Source: Endomychus coccineus (lineage: Eukaryota > Arthropoda > Insecta > Coleoptera > Endomychidae). Taken from it: a stretch of DNA of 64,000 nt. The notes below the pieces were generated by a model. It was given only the letters and a program-made list of their open reading frames with translations. It did no database searches and was not told where the DNA came from. The position numbers and the translations under genes are program-made. Below are positions 1 through 13,000 of the stretch, in pieces. The DNA lies in the NCBI GenBank assembly GCA_958510875.1, contig OY294068.1:14857282-14921281 (forward strand), in the 5' to 3' direction. Each line of letters opens with the position of its first letter. Positions within the stretch are counted from its first letter, which is position 1.

Positions 1-150
1 GGAGATATCCAATGCTACAGCTAGAGACTCCTCATATTTTCAATAGATCTCTGCCATACTCTGCTGACGAAAGCCATATTGCCGGTCATTCGCGAATTTG
101 GAGCTCTCTAGGTATAGTATGAGCTCGATGTTGATTATATTACCAACCAC
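1..150 (-). pseudogene. Non-LTR reverse transcriptase fragment, family A (cut by window edge)
   Basis: Read on the minus strand, this stretch resembles the start of a non-LTR reverse transcriptase domain: a run like INIELI...LES, then QYGFRQQ, an in-frame stop, and ESLAVALDIS, which is the first palm motif region of Jockey-like RTs. The same family occurs at 24400-24900 and 45590-46750. It lies in the intron before the last exon of neprilysin-like gene 1. It has a stop and is short, so it is a dead fragment. The clade assignment is inference. Confidence 0.6.
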
Positions 151-245
151 TATACCAACTACTGATTGATATAATGATGCTTCATTCCATTTCGCACCAC
201 AGCATGATTTTGACAAATCTATCAATATAATTTTATCATTTTCAG

Positions 246-584
246 TTGAATGCAAACCTAACATTGGACGAAAATGTGCCCGATTTTGTTGGAATCGATG
301 CCGCCTATATCGCATACAAAAAGTGGGTTAAGAACAACGGATCAGAGAAGAGATTACCAGGACTAGGCTACACTCCACAGCAAATCTATTGGATTCAAGC
401 GAACACGTGGTTGTGCTTCAAAAAACTGGTGAACGTTGAATATGACCTCGAAGAACCTGATGAACACGGAATTCCGCGGTTCAGAGTCAACGCCGGTATC
501 ATGAATTCCAAATATTTCGCGGGAGATTTCAATTGTGCCGTCGGATCACCCATGAACCCCGAAAAAAAGTGTCGCATCATGTAG
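246..584 (+). CDS. Neprilysin-like (M13) gene 1, last exon only
   Basis: This is the C-terminal exon of a neprilysin-like zinc metallopeptidase; the rest lies left of the window. It follows a cag acceptor (243-245), and its first codon TTG is an internal Leu, not a start. M13 landmarks are visible: ENVPD at exon residues 9-13 (Glu is the third zinc ligand, Asp the supporting residue), then AYKKWVK, a YTPQQIYW stretch, a His six residues before the Arg of RFRV (the usual substrate and transition-state pair), and the closing SPMNPEKKC plus three residues. The canonical N-G-G after ENIAD is replaced here by F-V-G-I-D. The stop is TAG at 582-584. M13 proteins are normally type II membrane or secreted endopeptidases that cut short peptides outside the cell. 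The visible part is compatible with an active enzyme, but the HExxH exon is not in the window. The exon closely resembles the last exon of gene 2. Confidence 0.9.
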   Translation: MNANLTLDENVPDFVGIDAAYIAYKKWVKNNGSEKRLPGLGYTPQQIYWIQANTWLCFKKLVNVEYDLEEPDEHGIPRFRVNAGIMNSKYFAGDFNCAVGSPMNPEKKCRIM

Positions 585-921
585 TTCCCGATACATGGTA
601 TTCCCAGTTTTGATTTAATCATGCGGGAGTATTTGGGGAGTAGAACATTATGCAATAATTCGTAACGAATGTGTTCTTATTACCTCACGTTTTGATTCCA
701 ATGATCCTCGGGCAATACTGATATTCAGTGTTAGTATGTCTTTTTTCAGTGCTAGTATGTCTTTTTATTATGAATCGGGTTTTGATTATGAAAAAGCTGT
801 TAATGTAGGCTAGATAAGTTAATGTAGTTCAGACCGTGCAGAGATTTGTTTAGGAAATGCTTAGAAAGTTTTTTCTCCCTAGAATATTTGTGGTTTCCGA
901 AAATGATTAAGATTAAGCTAT

Positions 922-927
922 AATAAA
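922..927 (+). promoter_or_regulatory. Polyadenylation signal AATAAA of gene 1
   Basis: A canonical AATAAA lies about 340 bases after the gene 1 stop codon, the first such hexamer in a plausible place. No cleavage site can be shown from sequence alone. Confidence 0.5.
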
Positions 928-929
928 TG

Positions 930-2840
930 ACAGTGTCTTAAGAACCATTTACATCATCTCATGTATTCCGTTTGCGGCAGCACTTCACAGTGCTCTTCTC
1001 AAATGGACCCCTGCAGCTATAATTCCCTACACTTAGAATTTGAAGCACTTTTTGTCCAATCGAAATGAATTTGGTATCAAAAGAAAGGCAAAACATTGAT
1101 CTAGAGACCTGCTGTAACGTATTTTAGAATCATTTGTTTACCTACACAAAAATGGACTCAAAGTAACTGAATTTTTGAGATTTCTTGTGTGGAAAAGTGG
1201 ATTCAAATTTCAAAACGCTTTTTCACATAATTTTTTTTTAATAGTGTCCGTTCATAGAATTATAAGTCCTCTAAAGGCCTACTTACTACGTACTCGTTTG
1301 AAATTAATACAGTGTTTGAGTTGTCATTTGAATCTTTCACCATTCAAAGGGTTCTAAATATCATCGACTCTTAATATTCATTAGGGATATATTAAGGAAG
1401 CGAATTTGGAATTAAAATCTCATTTTTTTTAACTTCATAATACTTTTTCTTGATTATTACTTTATCAGTATTGAAATTTATACGTTTTGTTACCGTTTAA
1501 CTCCGTAACCTAAAATATAATAAAATAATTCGTTAATAAGCGTGTGAATGAAGCATATGTATTCTGTAAATTGGATTTGACAATAAATACCTAATACAAA
1601 TTTGATAACGTTGATTCATGTAAATCCCCACATGTTTATAGTAGAGGTATCAAGTAAACTAATTTATAACAACACTAGCTGACGTTTTCGGAGTTATAGA
1701 AATAACAAACTTCACTCTCATTATACCAGACATTTTTTAGATATTTGTGATAAATAAAGGTAGAGTTCAAGTTAACTTAGATTACTCAGAAATTAATAAA
1801 TATAAGCACAGTAAGTTTTTATTTAATAATCAGGTATATTTTTCTTATTCTGCGCTTCTTAATCTCTTCCCACACAAACAATCAATTTTTCATTCTTGTG
1901 ATTTTTTCCAAAAACGCAAAGGAAACGAGATATTGCGAAAAAACCTTACCCAATGTTCCACCACCTACTTGGCGGACGCGTAGAGGCAGTCGATTTTGGA
2001 TGTCCCATACTACATTTTTATCTATAAATGCAAAATGTTTCCTCAATTTCTGGAAATTGGCCTTTTTTTGTCTAATTTCTGTGGACTGCTTGTTCAATTT
2101 ATAAAGGCATAAATAAGTGTATCGGAGTGGGCGGTGATGTTTTCGACAATACGTGAAAATTGTGAACTAATACTATTTGTTTATTCTTTTGTTTTTTTTA
2201 TTAGTTTTGTAATAGATTTTTCTTCAGTTTTTAATAACAATTGATAAAAGTATCTCTGAAACAAATGAAAATAGGGCTTGAGCAAATGAGCTGATTTTGC
2301 TTATTTTGGCTTCCTAGACATAAGTCCTTAAAATATTTCCAGTTCCTCTCGAAACATCCTGTATAATGACCAAGACTTGATGATTCGAAATTCAGATAGC
2401 TTGAAGCTAACAAGAATACAGGTTGTTTACAACTAAGGGATTAAATTCTGGTTATTAGTTTGCGACATACTGTTTGTGTGAGATGAGATTCAGAAGAAGT
2501 TTGTTATTTCTGTAACTCTTTATTTATTTTAGGTAGAATTGTCAAAAGTATTTCTCAGAGGCCAGACCTTCTTTTATTACCTAATAAATCGTGACATCTG
2601 GTTCGAAAGTAAATACTTGAGATTGTCTCGTTTGTTAGTCTCTCGTAGACGTTATGAAATGTGGTCGTACTTGTTGATAGTTCTGCTAAATAGTGGATTC
2701 TTGATATTATACTATAACATTGCTGTCTTATAATTCCGATTCCATGTTTCTGTTCGTTTCGGCGACGTTGGCATTTAAACGAAATTGGTGCGATAAGGAC
2801 GCTTTGTGTTAATACAATTAGTTCTAAGTAATCAGGTTAT
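930..2840. other. Intergenic stretch, no gene recognised
   Basis: AT-rich sequence between gene 1 and the Penelope-like remnants. The small open frames here (around 1175-1357, 1747-2104 and 2539-2733) show no recognisable motif or splice context, and I treat them as chance. Nothing else is supported. Confidence 0.5.
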
Positions 2841-2850
2841 TGAAGTAATA

Positions 2851-2894
2851 AGTCTTCTGATGATGGTCGTGAGACCGAAACGTACGTAAAGACT
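2851..2894 (+). ncRNA. Hammerhead ribozyme motif (Penelope-associated type)
   Basis: All parts of a minimal type I hammerhead are present in order. Stem I is AGTCTT (2851-2856) pairing perfectly with AAGACT (2889-2894). The core CTGATGA is at 2857-2863. Stem II is GGTC/GACC closed by a GTGA loop (2865-2876), with one extra T at 2864. The second core GAAA is at 2877-2880. A very short stem III ACG/CGT with a TA loop is at 2880-2887. The cleavage triplet GTA ends at 2888. The tiny stem III is what is described for hammerheads in Penelope-like retroelements, which may act as dimers. A Penelope-type RT remnant lies just downstream on the opposite strand. The extra T in stem II is the main irregularity. 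Activity is inferred, not shown. Confidence 0.7.
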
Positions 2895-2939
2895 AAAATA
2901 TAAAGCATAATTGTTGATGTGACCTATTTCCCGAGAATG

Positions 2940-3115
2940 TATGTATAATTCATACCTGGGTCAAGAATCTTTATGATAATATCATCAACATATCTATACC
3001 AAACTTTCGGAAACTAATTCAATTTTGATTTTGAGGAGGTTTCAGTTCGCTTAGAAAAATATTGACCAAAAAAGGAGAGAGGGATTGCCCATTGCACATT
3101 CGCTTGTTTGTTTAT
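2940..3115 (-). pseudogene. Penelope-like RT remnant (YVDDI motif)
   Basis: On the minus strand one frame reads FPKVWYRYVDDI followed by KILDPGMNYTYIL, which is the catalytic YVDD region of a Penelope-like reverse transcriptase. Upstream in another frame is a run resembling PLSPFLVNIFLSELE, so the copy has frameshifts. The remnant sits beside the hammerhead motif at 2851-2894. A similar 'cctaggtcaaaaatc' tail recurs near 5545, probably another scrap of the same family. Confidence 0.6.
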
Positions 3116-3229
3116 AGTAATTTTTGTTAAAAGTGGAATAATTTTACTTCATATATAAAGAAGGAACACGTATTGTGTGCAGTTTATATCAGGAATATTG
3201 ATGTTTGAAAGTCATTTCTTCAGAATGTT

Positions 3230-3420
3230 TACCTATAATTTAATTTTGGAATGCTCCATATTTGAACCATATTCATTGAAAACCTTGAGGGCTACTTTAA
3301 CATTTTGACGTTCCGAATTTGTAGGATAGAGGGCTTTCAAATTCAACGGATTTATGTTGAACTGTGAAGCTAAACTTTCAAATATTTGCTTCACTTGTCG
3401 AACTCTGTGCTAATACGATA
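3230..3420 (-). pseudogene. Possible DNA-transposase scrap (P-element/THAP-like?)
   Basis: A minus-strand frame reads about 50 residues including FNINPLNLKALYPTNSERQ and NVKVALKVFNEYGSNME. This faintly recalls the conserved helix of P-element/THAP-type transposases. The frame ends soon after. The call rests on a short pattern only and could be wrong. Confidence 0.25.
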
Positions 3421-3429
3421 GTTTAGATC

Positions 3430-4098
3430 ACCGTATTGTTAAAAGTTACTGAATTTTGATGAAGCATAGTTGAGACACAAGACCAGTGGAAGTGTCAAGG
3501 TTACAACTCGATTTTCACAGTACCCTCGACTTCCCACTATTACCATTCTGCCGAGGTTATTACTTGTATAACATACGCTACAGTGAAGGCTCCTCAGATG
3601 AATGCGTGATCAATAATACATAGTTGATAATCAAAAGTCCATGGCCATATTTCTACGAAGTGTTACGATATCTTATTGAAACCAGTTCCCCCTATTACGA
3701 TCTTACTTTCGGTAGTTATTAACAATGTCTTAACATTGGTACTACTCTGGGGCAATATGATCCGGGTTGATAGGCACTGCCAATAATTATAAGAAGTGTT
3801 ATGTAATTCACACTAGCTTTCAAACGTTGACACGCCTATTTCTGAATTCTTGCCGCGCGTACAGTTGAATTTGAAATGTGACAGCGGTAACTACATATTT
3901 TCCACGTTAACCTATTTTCAAAAGAAATAGTGCATCAGTGCCAGGATGAATACATATACTTGATATTATTTATTGACGATGACCGTGGAAAATTTGAGGT
4001 AATTGGTAGGGAGTGTATGGATTAGTTGACTGTTAAAAAAGTTGCAATCGAATTGTTTTAGCGATTTTTCGGAAGATAAAGGATGTTGGGAAACCCAC
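3430..4098. other. Region upstream of gene 2, no gene recognised
   Basis: No repeat or coding pattern is recognised. The promoter of gene 2 must lie here or further upstream, but no TATA box or initiator can be assigned with confidence. Confidence 0.4.
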
Positions 4099-7000
4099 AT
4101 GACAATCCTAGAAAAAGGTTTATTTGCTGGCATTGTTATAATGCTTGCTATGTGCATTGGGCTCATTGTTACGACTTCTTGCAGAACAGGTGAGTTATAT
4201 TATAGGCCAGTTGCACTGCGAATTTACGAGAGTAGTGGAGAGTTATGTCTTGTTCGATATATGAACCTGAATAGGATAGTTATACACAAATAACAAGTAT
4301 TTTCTTCATTAAATATAACGTTTTCATATCACATATAATAATAATTGGAGGACAGAAAGAGTATAGGTAGAAACCCTCGAATCAATGCTCGAAAGAACTA
4401 CATTTTTCCGCCTAATCATTATTCAATGAGCCAACAACATTCCCATCATGATATTGATGATACTCAAATCAAAACCTGACTTGACTATTTTGAAAGCTGA
4501 TGAAGGAAACTGTTGTCATGAATCGTTCGGATCATGATAACAAAATCCTGCAACATCTCCACACTAATTCCTATAAGCTCCTACCAAAAGATCCCACCCC
4601 TTCTATACAACGTTAAAATCCACAAATCATCCGTCATTCTTCTCTTCCTGATCCAGATAAGAAATTCCTTATCCCTGATTGTTAAAAAAAAACGTTCATA
4701 TGGTTTGCCTAAAATTCATAAGCCCTGAGTTCTCCTGAGACCGATTGTCAGCACTACCGGATCCCCTACTTATATATCCTCTCGATATCTGTCTCCCATT
4801 CTCAAACCTCTTGTACGTAATTCCAACAGTTTTATCCTAAATTCCTTCCATGTCGTTGAAAAACTACTAACGCTGAAAGTTGACCCAGGCGATTTGATAG
4901 TCAGCTTCGACGTGGAAACACTCTTGAAATTTTTGTAATCGAATTGATGGTTATCAAAACAGTGTTTAATAAGGGTGGTGGAATTTTCTAAGTTTTTGTT
5001 TCTGGTACTATATTTATGGCCAAACATTCTTTTTTGTAAATATTGTTTAGAGCTTCCTGTATAAGTCCTATCGCAATCTAGACAATTGAATTTCTATACT
5101 GTGTGGGTTTGTTTATCTTTGGGTATTAAGGTTTTAGATTTGGAAAATATACTAGTTAGTAGGCTTATGCAACATTTATGTCATACTTTTTCAACATTTC
5201 CTTATTTTCTCTGAGGTCTCCGGAATGTATGGTAATGTTATAAAATTATCTGTGTTACCGTTCATGTTATTTACATATGACGTTCCATTATAGATTATTC
5301 TTTCTTTAATGATGGGATTGAAAAATGATTTTGGGTAGTCATTCATTTCCAATGTATTACGAACAATTATTAAATTTTTGGGACGGTCCTCTGGGTGGGA
5401 CAATTCAACAGGGAGATCTGTAAGGCTGTTTATGACACTTTTTTTTATAACAAGTTGGTGCAACGAAATTGAAGTGAAGATAACGCTGAGACCAAACTTC
5501 TTCAGAAAGCCACGAAGTTTTTGTTTTCCATATTATATAATTCATACCTAGGTCAAAAATCATTATTAGTTAATTAGTCTATAAAATACTTACATTATAA
5601 TTTTTCTTTGAATTATTATGACGAAACACATCTTCATTATAACTAGAGGCAATAACTTCTTGACAACCTTGTAGTTATATCGGGGAATTGTAACAGATAT
5701 TATTGATCACTAAATTAATTAGGCTTTAAAAATACATCTCACATTATGACAATTTGAATTATTTTTTCACGCATCTTCATTAACGAGAGGCAACCACTTC
5801 TAGACAACCTTGGACTTACATCGAGTGAAGTGTAACAGATATTATTGATCACAAAATTAATGAACACTTTTTCTAAAATGTTAATAGATAATGATACGAA
5901 ATATTCCAGACAGATGATCAGCAGATATAGTGGTCATGAATTTCACAATATCTCTTTAAGTGATCAATGTAAAAAATATTCGGATAATAGATAGCTAGAT
6001 TCAATTCTACCATTAATTCATTGATTGCTTCAATTATAGTTTAAATTTGTCGTTAGTATTGACAAAAACCCATTAATTGTTCAGTTACGAATTCATTGTT
6101 GCCTATTATTCTTTGTAGATCTTCCTATTAGATATAACATGATAAAGTTGAGTGAATATTCAACTGCATTGGGAAACCAAATCTGTTCCAAAAACCAATG
6201 GCGCTGTAACTTGATCTACTCAAATTCTTTTGACTACGATCTTATGATTGCCAAACTTGAATTTCTCGGCTTAGAACATACGGCGGTCAGATTTGTCTGT
6301 ACTTATCTAAATAATCGATGGCAGAGGGTTGAGCTCAACGTTGAATTATCGGACGCTTCAGAGGTAACGTCCGGAGTGCCACAGGGGCCGGTATTAGGCC
6401 CAACTCTAGATCTCATATATGTCTTCGACATACAGTCTTCTGTTGAATATGTCAGTATACACTCTTTTGCTGATGAAAATGATGAAACTCAGATGTATCT
6501 TTCGTATGGCCCATCTAAATCTGAGGATGCATCTAATCTTATTAATGACGATCGCACGTCCTTAGAAAAGTACTCAAACGCTCATAATCTGACTTTGAAC
6601 CCGAGTCAATGCTGCCATATTATCTTTAATTCTGGTATGATGGCTGATGCAGGAAGATGCGGCTTAAGATTCGGAGCCAGGTTCGGTAAGCTTCAAATAG
6701 CGCTAGGAATCATGATATTTGACTGTAAACTACGCTTCGAAGAGTATATAACGTTATTGGTTAAAAAGTCCTACTTTATCTTAAGATAGTTATAAAGGCA
6801 TAGGAAATTAATAAGTAAGATTATTAGATTATTGTTTTTTCCCTTTTCCTTGATAGTTTAAAATTCGGTAAGTTAGTTTATACTTTCTTTTTATTTCTGT
6901 TAGAGGTCAAGTATAAGTAGCATAAGCTAAACTTCGCCTTTCCCTTTTTTACATTGTATTCTCTTTCTACTTTGTATAAAATGAAGGCAATTTATCATTA

Positions 7001-10000
7001 TATTATTATTATACTCGGGGTGCAAAATGCAAGATCAAGGAAATATAAGAAATACTTGAACAAAAAGTTAAAGTCTTTCGTTAGCGGTTTCAAAATCATT
7101 TGCAAAACATTTTCTGTTCCTACAATCATACATTTCACGCACAGAAGTGTCAGAAACCTATTTTGCTAACAAAAGTGAGGGAAGATAGTGATAGATTGAT
7201 TCTAATAACAACCTCGTCCTATGTACAGGCTGACAGGTACTTACATTTAAATGCATCATATTTATTTCAGGACAAGTATGTATTACTTCAGAATGCTTAG
7301 ATGCTAGTGCTCAACTGCTTGCGTCTATCGATCCGTCAGTAAATCCGTGTGACGACTTCTATGAATTCATCTGTGCGTTCCAATCAACCAACCGTTCGAC
7401 AAGCATGGTAGTAACACCAACGATGGTGGATGAATATCAAATAGTTAGAGATGACAATATCTCCGGCATCTCGTTGCAAAAACAATTTTACCAATCTTGC
7501 ATGGATCAAAAAGCAAGGGATGTAGATAACAATACAAGATTTTTGCAATCGGTAAGAGAAGTTGGGGGATGGCCCGTTTTGGAAGGTTCTCAGTGGGATG
7601 ACCGAAATTTCAGTTGGATCTATTTGAAATCCATGCTTCGTAAAGTCGGCTTCATCGATGATTCATTCTTTGTGATATTGGCACATGATGATACAAAATC
7701 TAATACAAGGATTCCGAAGGCAGGTATTATTCGTTAGCAATTGCTCAAACCAATTTAGCAAACGTGCACTCTTAGTACAGTCATTTAAGCAGGATTTTTC
7801 GATTTTGGGACTTTTTTCCCAACAAATGAGATAAGCATGTAAAAAGATAGATAATGTGGTGTACATTGTGGGAAAAATGATCCAAAGAAACATCCGATAT
7901 ATACTGTGTGTCCGTAAAGTATGGAACAAATTCATTTTTAGGTAAACAGGTCATTTTAAGAAATAATCCTGAAACACGTCGATTTTTGATGTTAATTTAC
8001 CGTATTTTAAAATAATAATCTAATATACAGGGTGAATTACGTTCGAGTAATGACTTCACCGTAATTTTTTTTAAATGGAACACCCCCATTTTGTCTCAAT
8101 TTTCGGATTACTCTAGCTGAGCTGATTCCAAAAATGTATCACATGTTGATTCCAATTGGTACAGGGTGGACAAAAATACAATAGTTTTGTGTGTGCTCAT
8201 AAAGTAACGCGTAACATTCTTTATTAGGTAAATTAACAATATTATCAAAAATACTTATTGTCTAGCGGCAATTGGTTTAAATGTAACACCCCGTAGTTTG
8301 CTACATGTTTAGAGTAATAAAAATGAGCTGTTTCCAAACATGTTTGGTCTAGCAGACAGAATATGACAAAAAATATTTCTTATCTATTCATAAAAAACAT
8401 AGTCGTCTACTTTTTTGGGAAATGTCATTAATTGTTTAGTAATTTATTGATGTTCAGTGACAGTTTAGTACTACAATATTTTTGGTATTCGTGAATATTC
8501 GAATGATTGCTTAGATTTAATTGGAAGTAGAATGGAGTTAAGTGTAAAACAAAGAATTGAAATACTTATGATGATTGGGTATGGAGACAGATCGCGAACT
8601 CAGATGGAAGTGTGCAATTTGTTTAATGATAAATATCCAGACCTATAACGCGTTCAACAGTCAGTAAGATTGAAACGAAATTTCTAGAAATTGGTAATGT
8701 TGAAAATGTACGCAAATCAGGTCGTCCCCCTGCAAATGCTGATACAGCATTAGATGTTTTACTGAGTTTTGAAGAAGATGCGCACACTTCTGTTCGTAAA
8801 GTTAGTCGCTATATCGGTGTTAGCAAAACAACGGTACACAAACTATTGAAGCTTGAAAAATGGCATCCTTATAAAATCAAACTTGTGCAAGAATTAAACG
8901 AAGATGATCCCGATAGAAGACTCCAATTTTGCGAAGAAATGATGGATAAATGTCACCGAGACCCTCTCTTGATACAAAACATTATTTTTTCTGATGAGTC
9001 CACTTTCATGTTAAATGGTGAGGTTAACCGTCAGAATTGTAGATACTGGGCAAAAGAAAACCCCCACAGGATGCGTGAACATCATACACAATACCCTCAA
9101 AAGGTAAATGTATGGGCTGGAATTGTACGAAATCGAATCATCGGACCCTACTTTTTCGAAGGTAATTTAAACGGGGCAACGTACCTTGAGTTTTTAAGGG
9201 GGTATCTCGTACCTACTTTACGTAATTTGTTTCCCAGCAGACGTAATCCTGGAGGTTTTGATGAAAGTTTATGGTTTCAACAGGATGGTGCACCTCCACA
9301 TTATGCTGTAGATGTTAGAAGGTACCTAGATGAAATGATTGGTAGACGTGGACCCACTGAATGGCCAGCGAGGTCACCAGATTTAAATCCTTTGGTTATT
9401 TATAAAACGAAACCAGCAAATATTGCAGATGTACAAGAGAAAATTCGAACAGAAATAAACAATATTACGCAAGAATTTGTACACCGTTTGGGTTACTGTC
9501 AAATACAGCAAGGGCTGCAGTTCGAACATTTATAAAGTCATGTATTCCAGCATATTCTGTCCGCTAGACAATAAGTATTTTTGATAATATTGTTAATTTA
9601 CCTAATAAAGAATGTTACGCGTTACTTTATGAGCACACACAAAACTATTGTATTTTTGTCCACCCTGTACCAATTGGAATCAACATGTAATACATTTTTG
9701 GAATCAGCTCAGCTAGGGTAATCCGAAAATTGAGACAAAATGGGGGGTGTTCCATTTAAAAAAAATGACGGTGACGTCATTACTCGAACGTAATTCACCC
9801 TGTATATTAGATTATTATTTTAAAATACGGTAAATTAACATCAAAAATCGACGTGTTTCAGGATTATTTCTTAAAATGACCTGTTTAGCTAAAAATGAAT
9901 TTGTTCCATACTTTACGGACTGTATATATAAAATAAAAAATAAATCATTAGGAGCCTTTCCGGAAAGTTAATAGTGCACTTGATAACTTTCTTAATTTAG

Positions 10001-13000
10001 TTCTCTCCAATTTTTTATCAAAGGTAACAGTGTTGGAGATATTCAAGACTTTTAAGGAAAAAAAATTTATATCCATATATATACGCTTGTCCTTAATTTT
10101 TCGGAAAAGACAAAAAAAATTTGAATTTTTAATGATGTCATCATATAGGAAATTTTCCGAGGAACAGCTTTAATCCTAATCAATTTTTATCAAAGATTAG
10201 AGATATTCACGATTTGAAAAAAAAGCCACTGTGTTAGCGAAACTATATTCACATTTGTTTATTAAACTAGCAAAAATAGTTTTAATACTTTTGATACTTT
10301 TACTTTTAATAGTTATTTTACTTAAGTTAATAATATCTGGTGAAATATTTGTTCATTTTTCTAAAAAATTATATATCTGTCTATGGTACAAATCGAAAGG
10401 AGGATGGCTAATTTGCCTGTACTATTGCTTTTTTTTTAAATCGGAACAAAGCAGATAAATTGGTGATAATCATATTCTGTTAATATTTTTGATTGGGCGA
10501 GTTTAAACAATAGAATCATTGAATGGATAATGCATAACTTTTCACTTTCTTGAGTATTAAATAATACTTATTTGCAGATAGTGATAGCGGGAAATGCAGC
10601 GGCTTTTCCTATGTCCAATAAGGAGGCATTGTCCAAATTTGTGGAAGATATAACTTTCAATCTGGGAGCCAGACATGAAATTGACATGGATATATCTGAA
10701 CTTGTTGAATTCGTATATAAATTGGAACAAGTGAGTAAATTTTGATCCTTCAAATTGCAGATACATATTTTTTGAATCATTGAGCTCAATAACTGCATCA
10801 CCAAAGGGCAAATTATTCTTAAAATAACCCAATGATCTGTTTTCCAGATAAGCACTCCTTATCTTACAAGAGGCCAACGTGATGAAATAAAAACTCTGGA
10901 ACAAATTGAATTGGAATGTCCTCAGATACCATGGCGAGATCTCTTCAAGTCACTATACCTAGACGAAATAAATGGCAATAACACAGTGATATTTGATAAC
11001 ACAGGATATTGTGAAGAACTTGACCAACTTTTGAATTCCACAAGTAAAAGGTAATACCCCAAAAACCAATTATGCGACGATTTATTTTGCCGCTTGATTT
11101 TTAGGACACAAGCTAATTATTTGATGTGGCAAGTGTTTGCAAATTATGCAGATTATTTATCGACTGATATTAAAATACTGAAGAAAAATTATACGAATCA
11201 GCTCCAAGACGATGGAATCGGTGGTATTTTGAATCTATTTTGCCACGAAGTTGCAACTTCTAAGTAAGAGTATTTTTCACCAGCACATCCAATTTACTAA
11301 GATATTGATCAATTTGCAGATTTCCTCATGTACTCGAAGATGCGTTCGGAGGGATGAGCATACTTACTGATGTGAGAGCATGGTTGAATGAAACGATGAT
11401 GAATATTGAAGAGGCATACTCACTGCTTCTATTAGAGAATGGTTGGACGAGAAACGAAACTGCTAAGTACGTAGCAAAAGAAATGGAGGATGCAATCAGG
11501 CTAATCATTGACCAGTTTTATGACGAGAGCAAATTCAATGGAGGTCCAGAAAAGGTGACTTGACATTCTCATTCATATGGCTTTTGTTATCTATTTGCAA
11601 TTTTCAGTTCCAATTGTTAACAGATAATATAATAACGATATTACAAAGGAATCAACTGGAATCCTACAAACTATTTTCGAATGGATTATATAAAAATATC
11701 ACAGACTCGAAGCCCCAAAATCAAATGATGCAAGATGCAACTTTTTCCCAATCACATGATTTTATAGGTGAGGTATTGTTTCACTTTAAGTCATACTGCT
11801 TGGTATTAGTTGAGATGGTAGTGGGCTTGATGGAAAGTTCAGTGCACTTATCCAAAGACTCTTGTACAGTATCCCTGCTACGTTTGCTGGGGGTATTCGG
11901 ATACCCCGCTGTTCGACAGAATCCTAAGATCTTTTTCACGCTTAGATCCTTCATGTCATCGGCCGTGATGATCACCGGGCTGAGCCAGGTAGACCTGGTT
12001 CAAATGAGTGTAGGACATTCACAAAAAAAGTGGGTTAACGACTCCACTCTGTTTTTCTCGCAGCTCATGCAGAAGGGAGTGTAGCTTTTCCCAATATATG
12101 TTCAAATTTCATCAGATCTCCGTGATCTGTAAAAATCTCGGAGCTTATCATGCTGTTTGCCTATACTCAGCGAGAGTATCGCAATTGCCCTTAGGCCTAC
12201 CTCAATGCCAAGCAGCGCTTTGGCAGTTCGGCAGTCGTCAATGGTTCTCCATGCTGAGCCAAGTTGATCTCTCAGATGCTTCCGAAAGATTCGTATATCC
12301 TCGTGGTAGGGGATACCAGGAAAAGGGTCTTGAGGACCGTCCAATCTGACCACGTTTCGGGCCAGTTTGTACGCTATCTCATTCCCTTTCCAACCTGAGT
12401 GACCCGGAACCCAGGTCAGGTTGAGCCTGTTTACACCAGCTAGCCTCTTGAAGATCTCCTTGGTATCCCTGACAAGCCTCGAGGAAACAGGCTGACCCAA
12501 AAATAGACGGGATTTGTGTGCACTCCATCTCTTTAGGGAGTCATTCCTCATCGTCATTCATTCATAGGGGTCCTTTCCACCATTCGAGAATTGCATGTCT
12601 GAGTCTCGTGAAAATAATAGCTGAATAGACTCACCTCAGCTGCTCAGGCCCCAAACCCCACTTCATGCCAATTGCTCTCTTACAAGGTCGAAAGATTTTG
12701 GCACCTAGTCTCCAGTTGCTTCTGCCAGAGCAGTTTTTTGTCCAGTGTGACTCCCAGATATTTCGACCGTCTCGTATAAGTTTACTGACTTGCTGATTAC
12801 CCCCGATTACCATACTGATATTTCGAGAAGTTATTTGGGGTTTTCTAAGTCAAATACCTACTTGACATTCCCTTTTCCCAATATTCGTGGTCCAAAAGCG
12901 CAAATGATCTCTAACAATCAGAACTATAAGCTACAGATTACCACTTAAATGCGTTTATGACGCTTTTGGTCTTCTGCGACAACCAATAATTACAGAGGGA

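Noticed and set aside
7721..7737. GT donor at 7724 as the end of exon 2 in gene 2
   Set aside because: It shifts the frame and exon 3 meets a stop; the GC donor four bases earlier matches the phase and position of the paralogs.
8990..9010. CTGATGAGTCC as a second hammerhead core
   Set aside because: It is coding sequence of the transposase FSDE motif, with no GAAA or matching stem I nearby.
10231..10458. Hydrophobic 75-codon frame as a small membrane protein
   Set aside because: It is an AT-rich Leu/Ile run within a dispersed repeat and intron 2 of gene 2, with no conserved start or homolog.
11560..12349. Plus-strand open frames across intron 7 of gene 2
   Set aside because: The first extends exon 7 past its donor; the rest are shadows of the minus-strand RNase H fragment.
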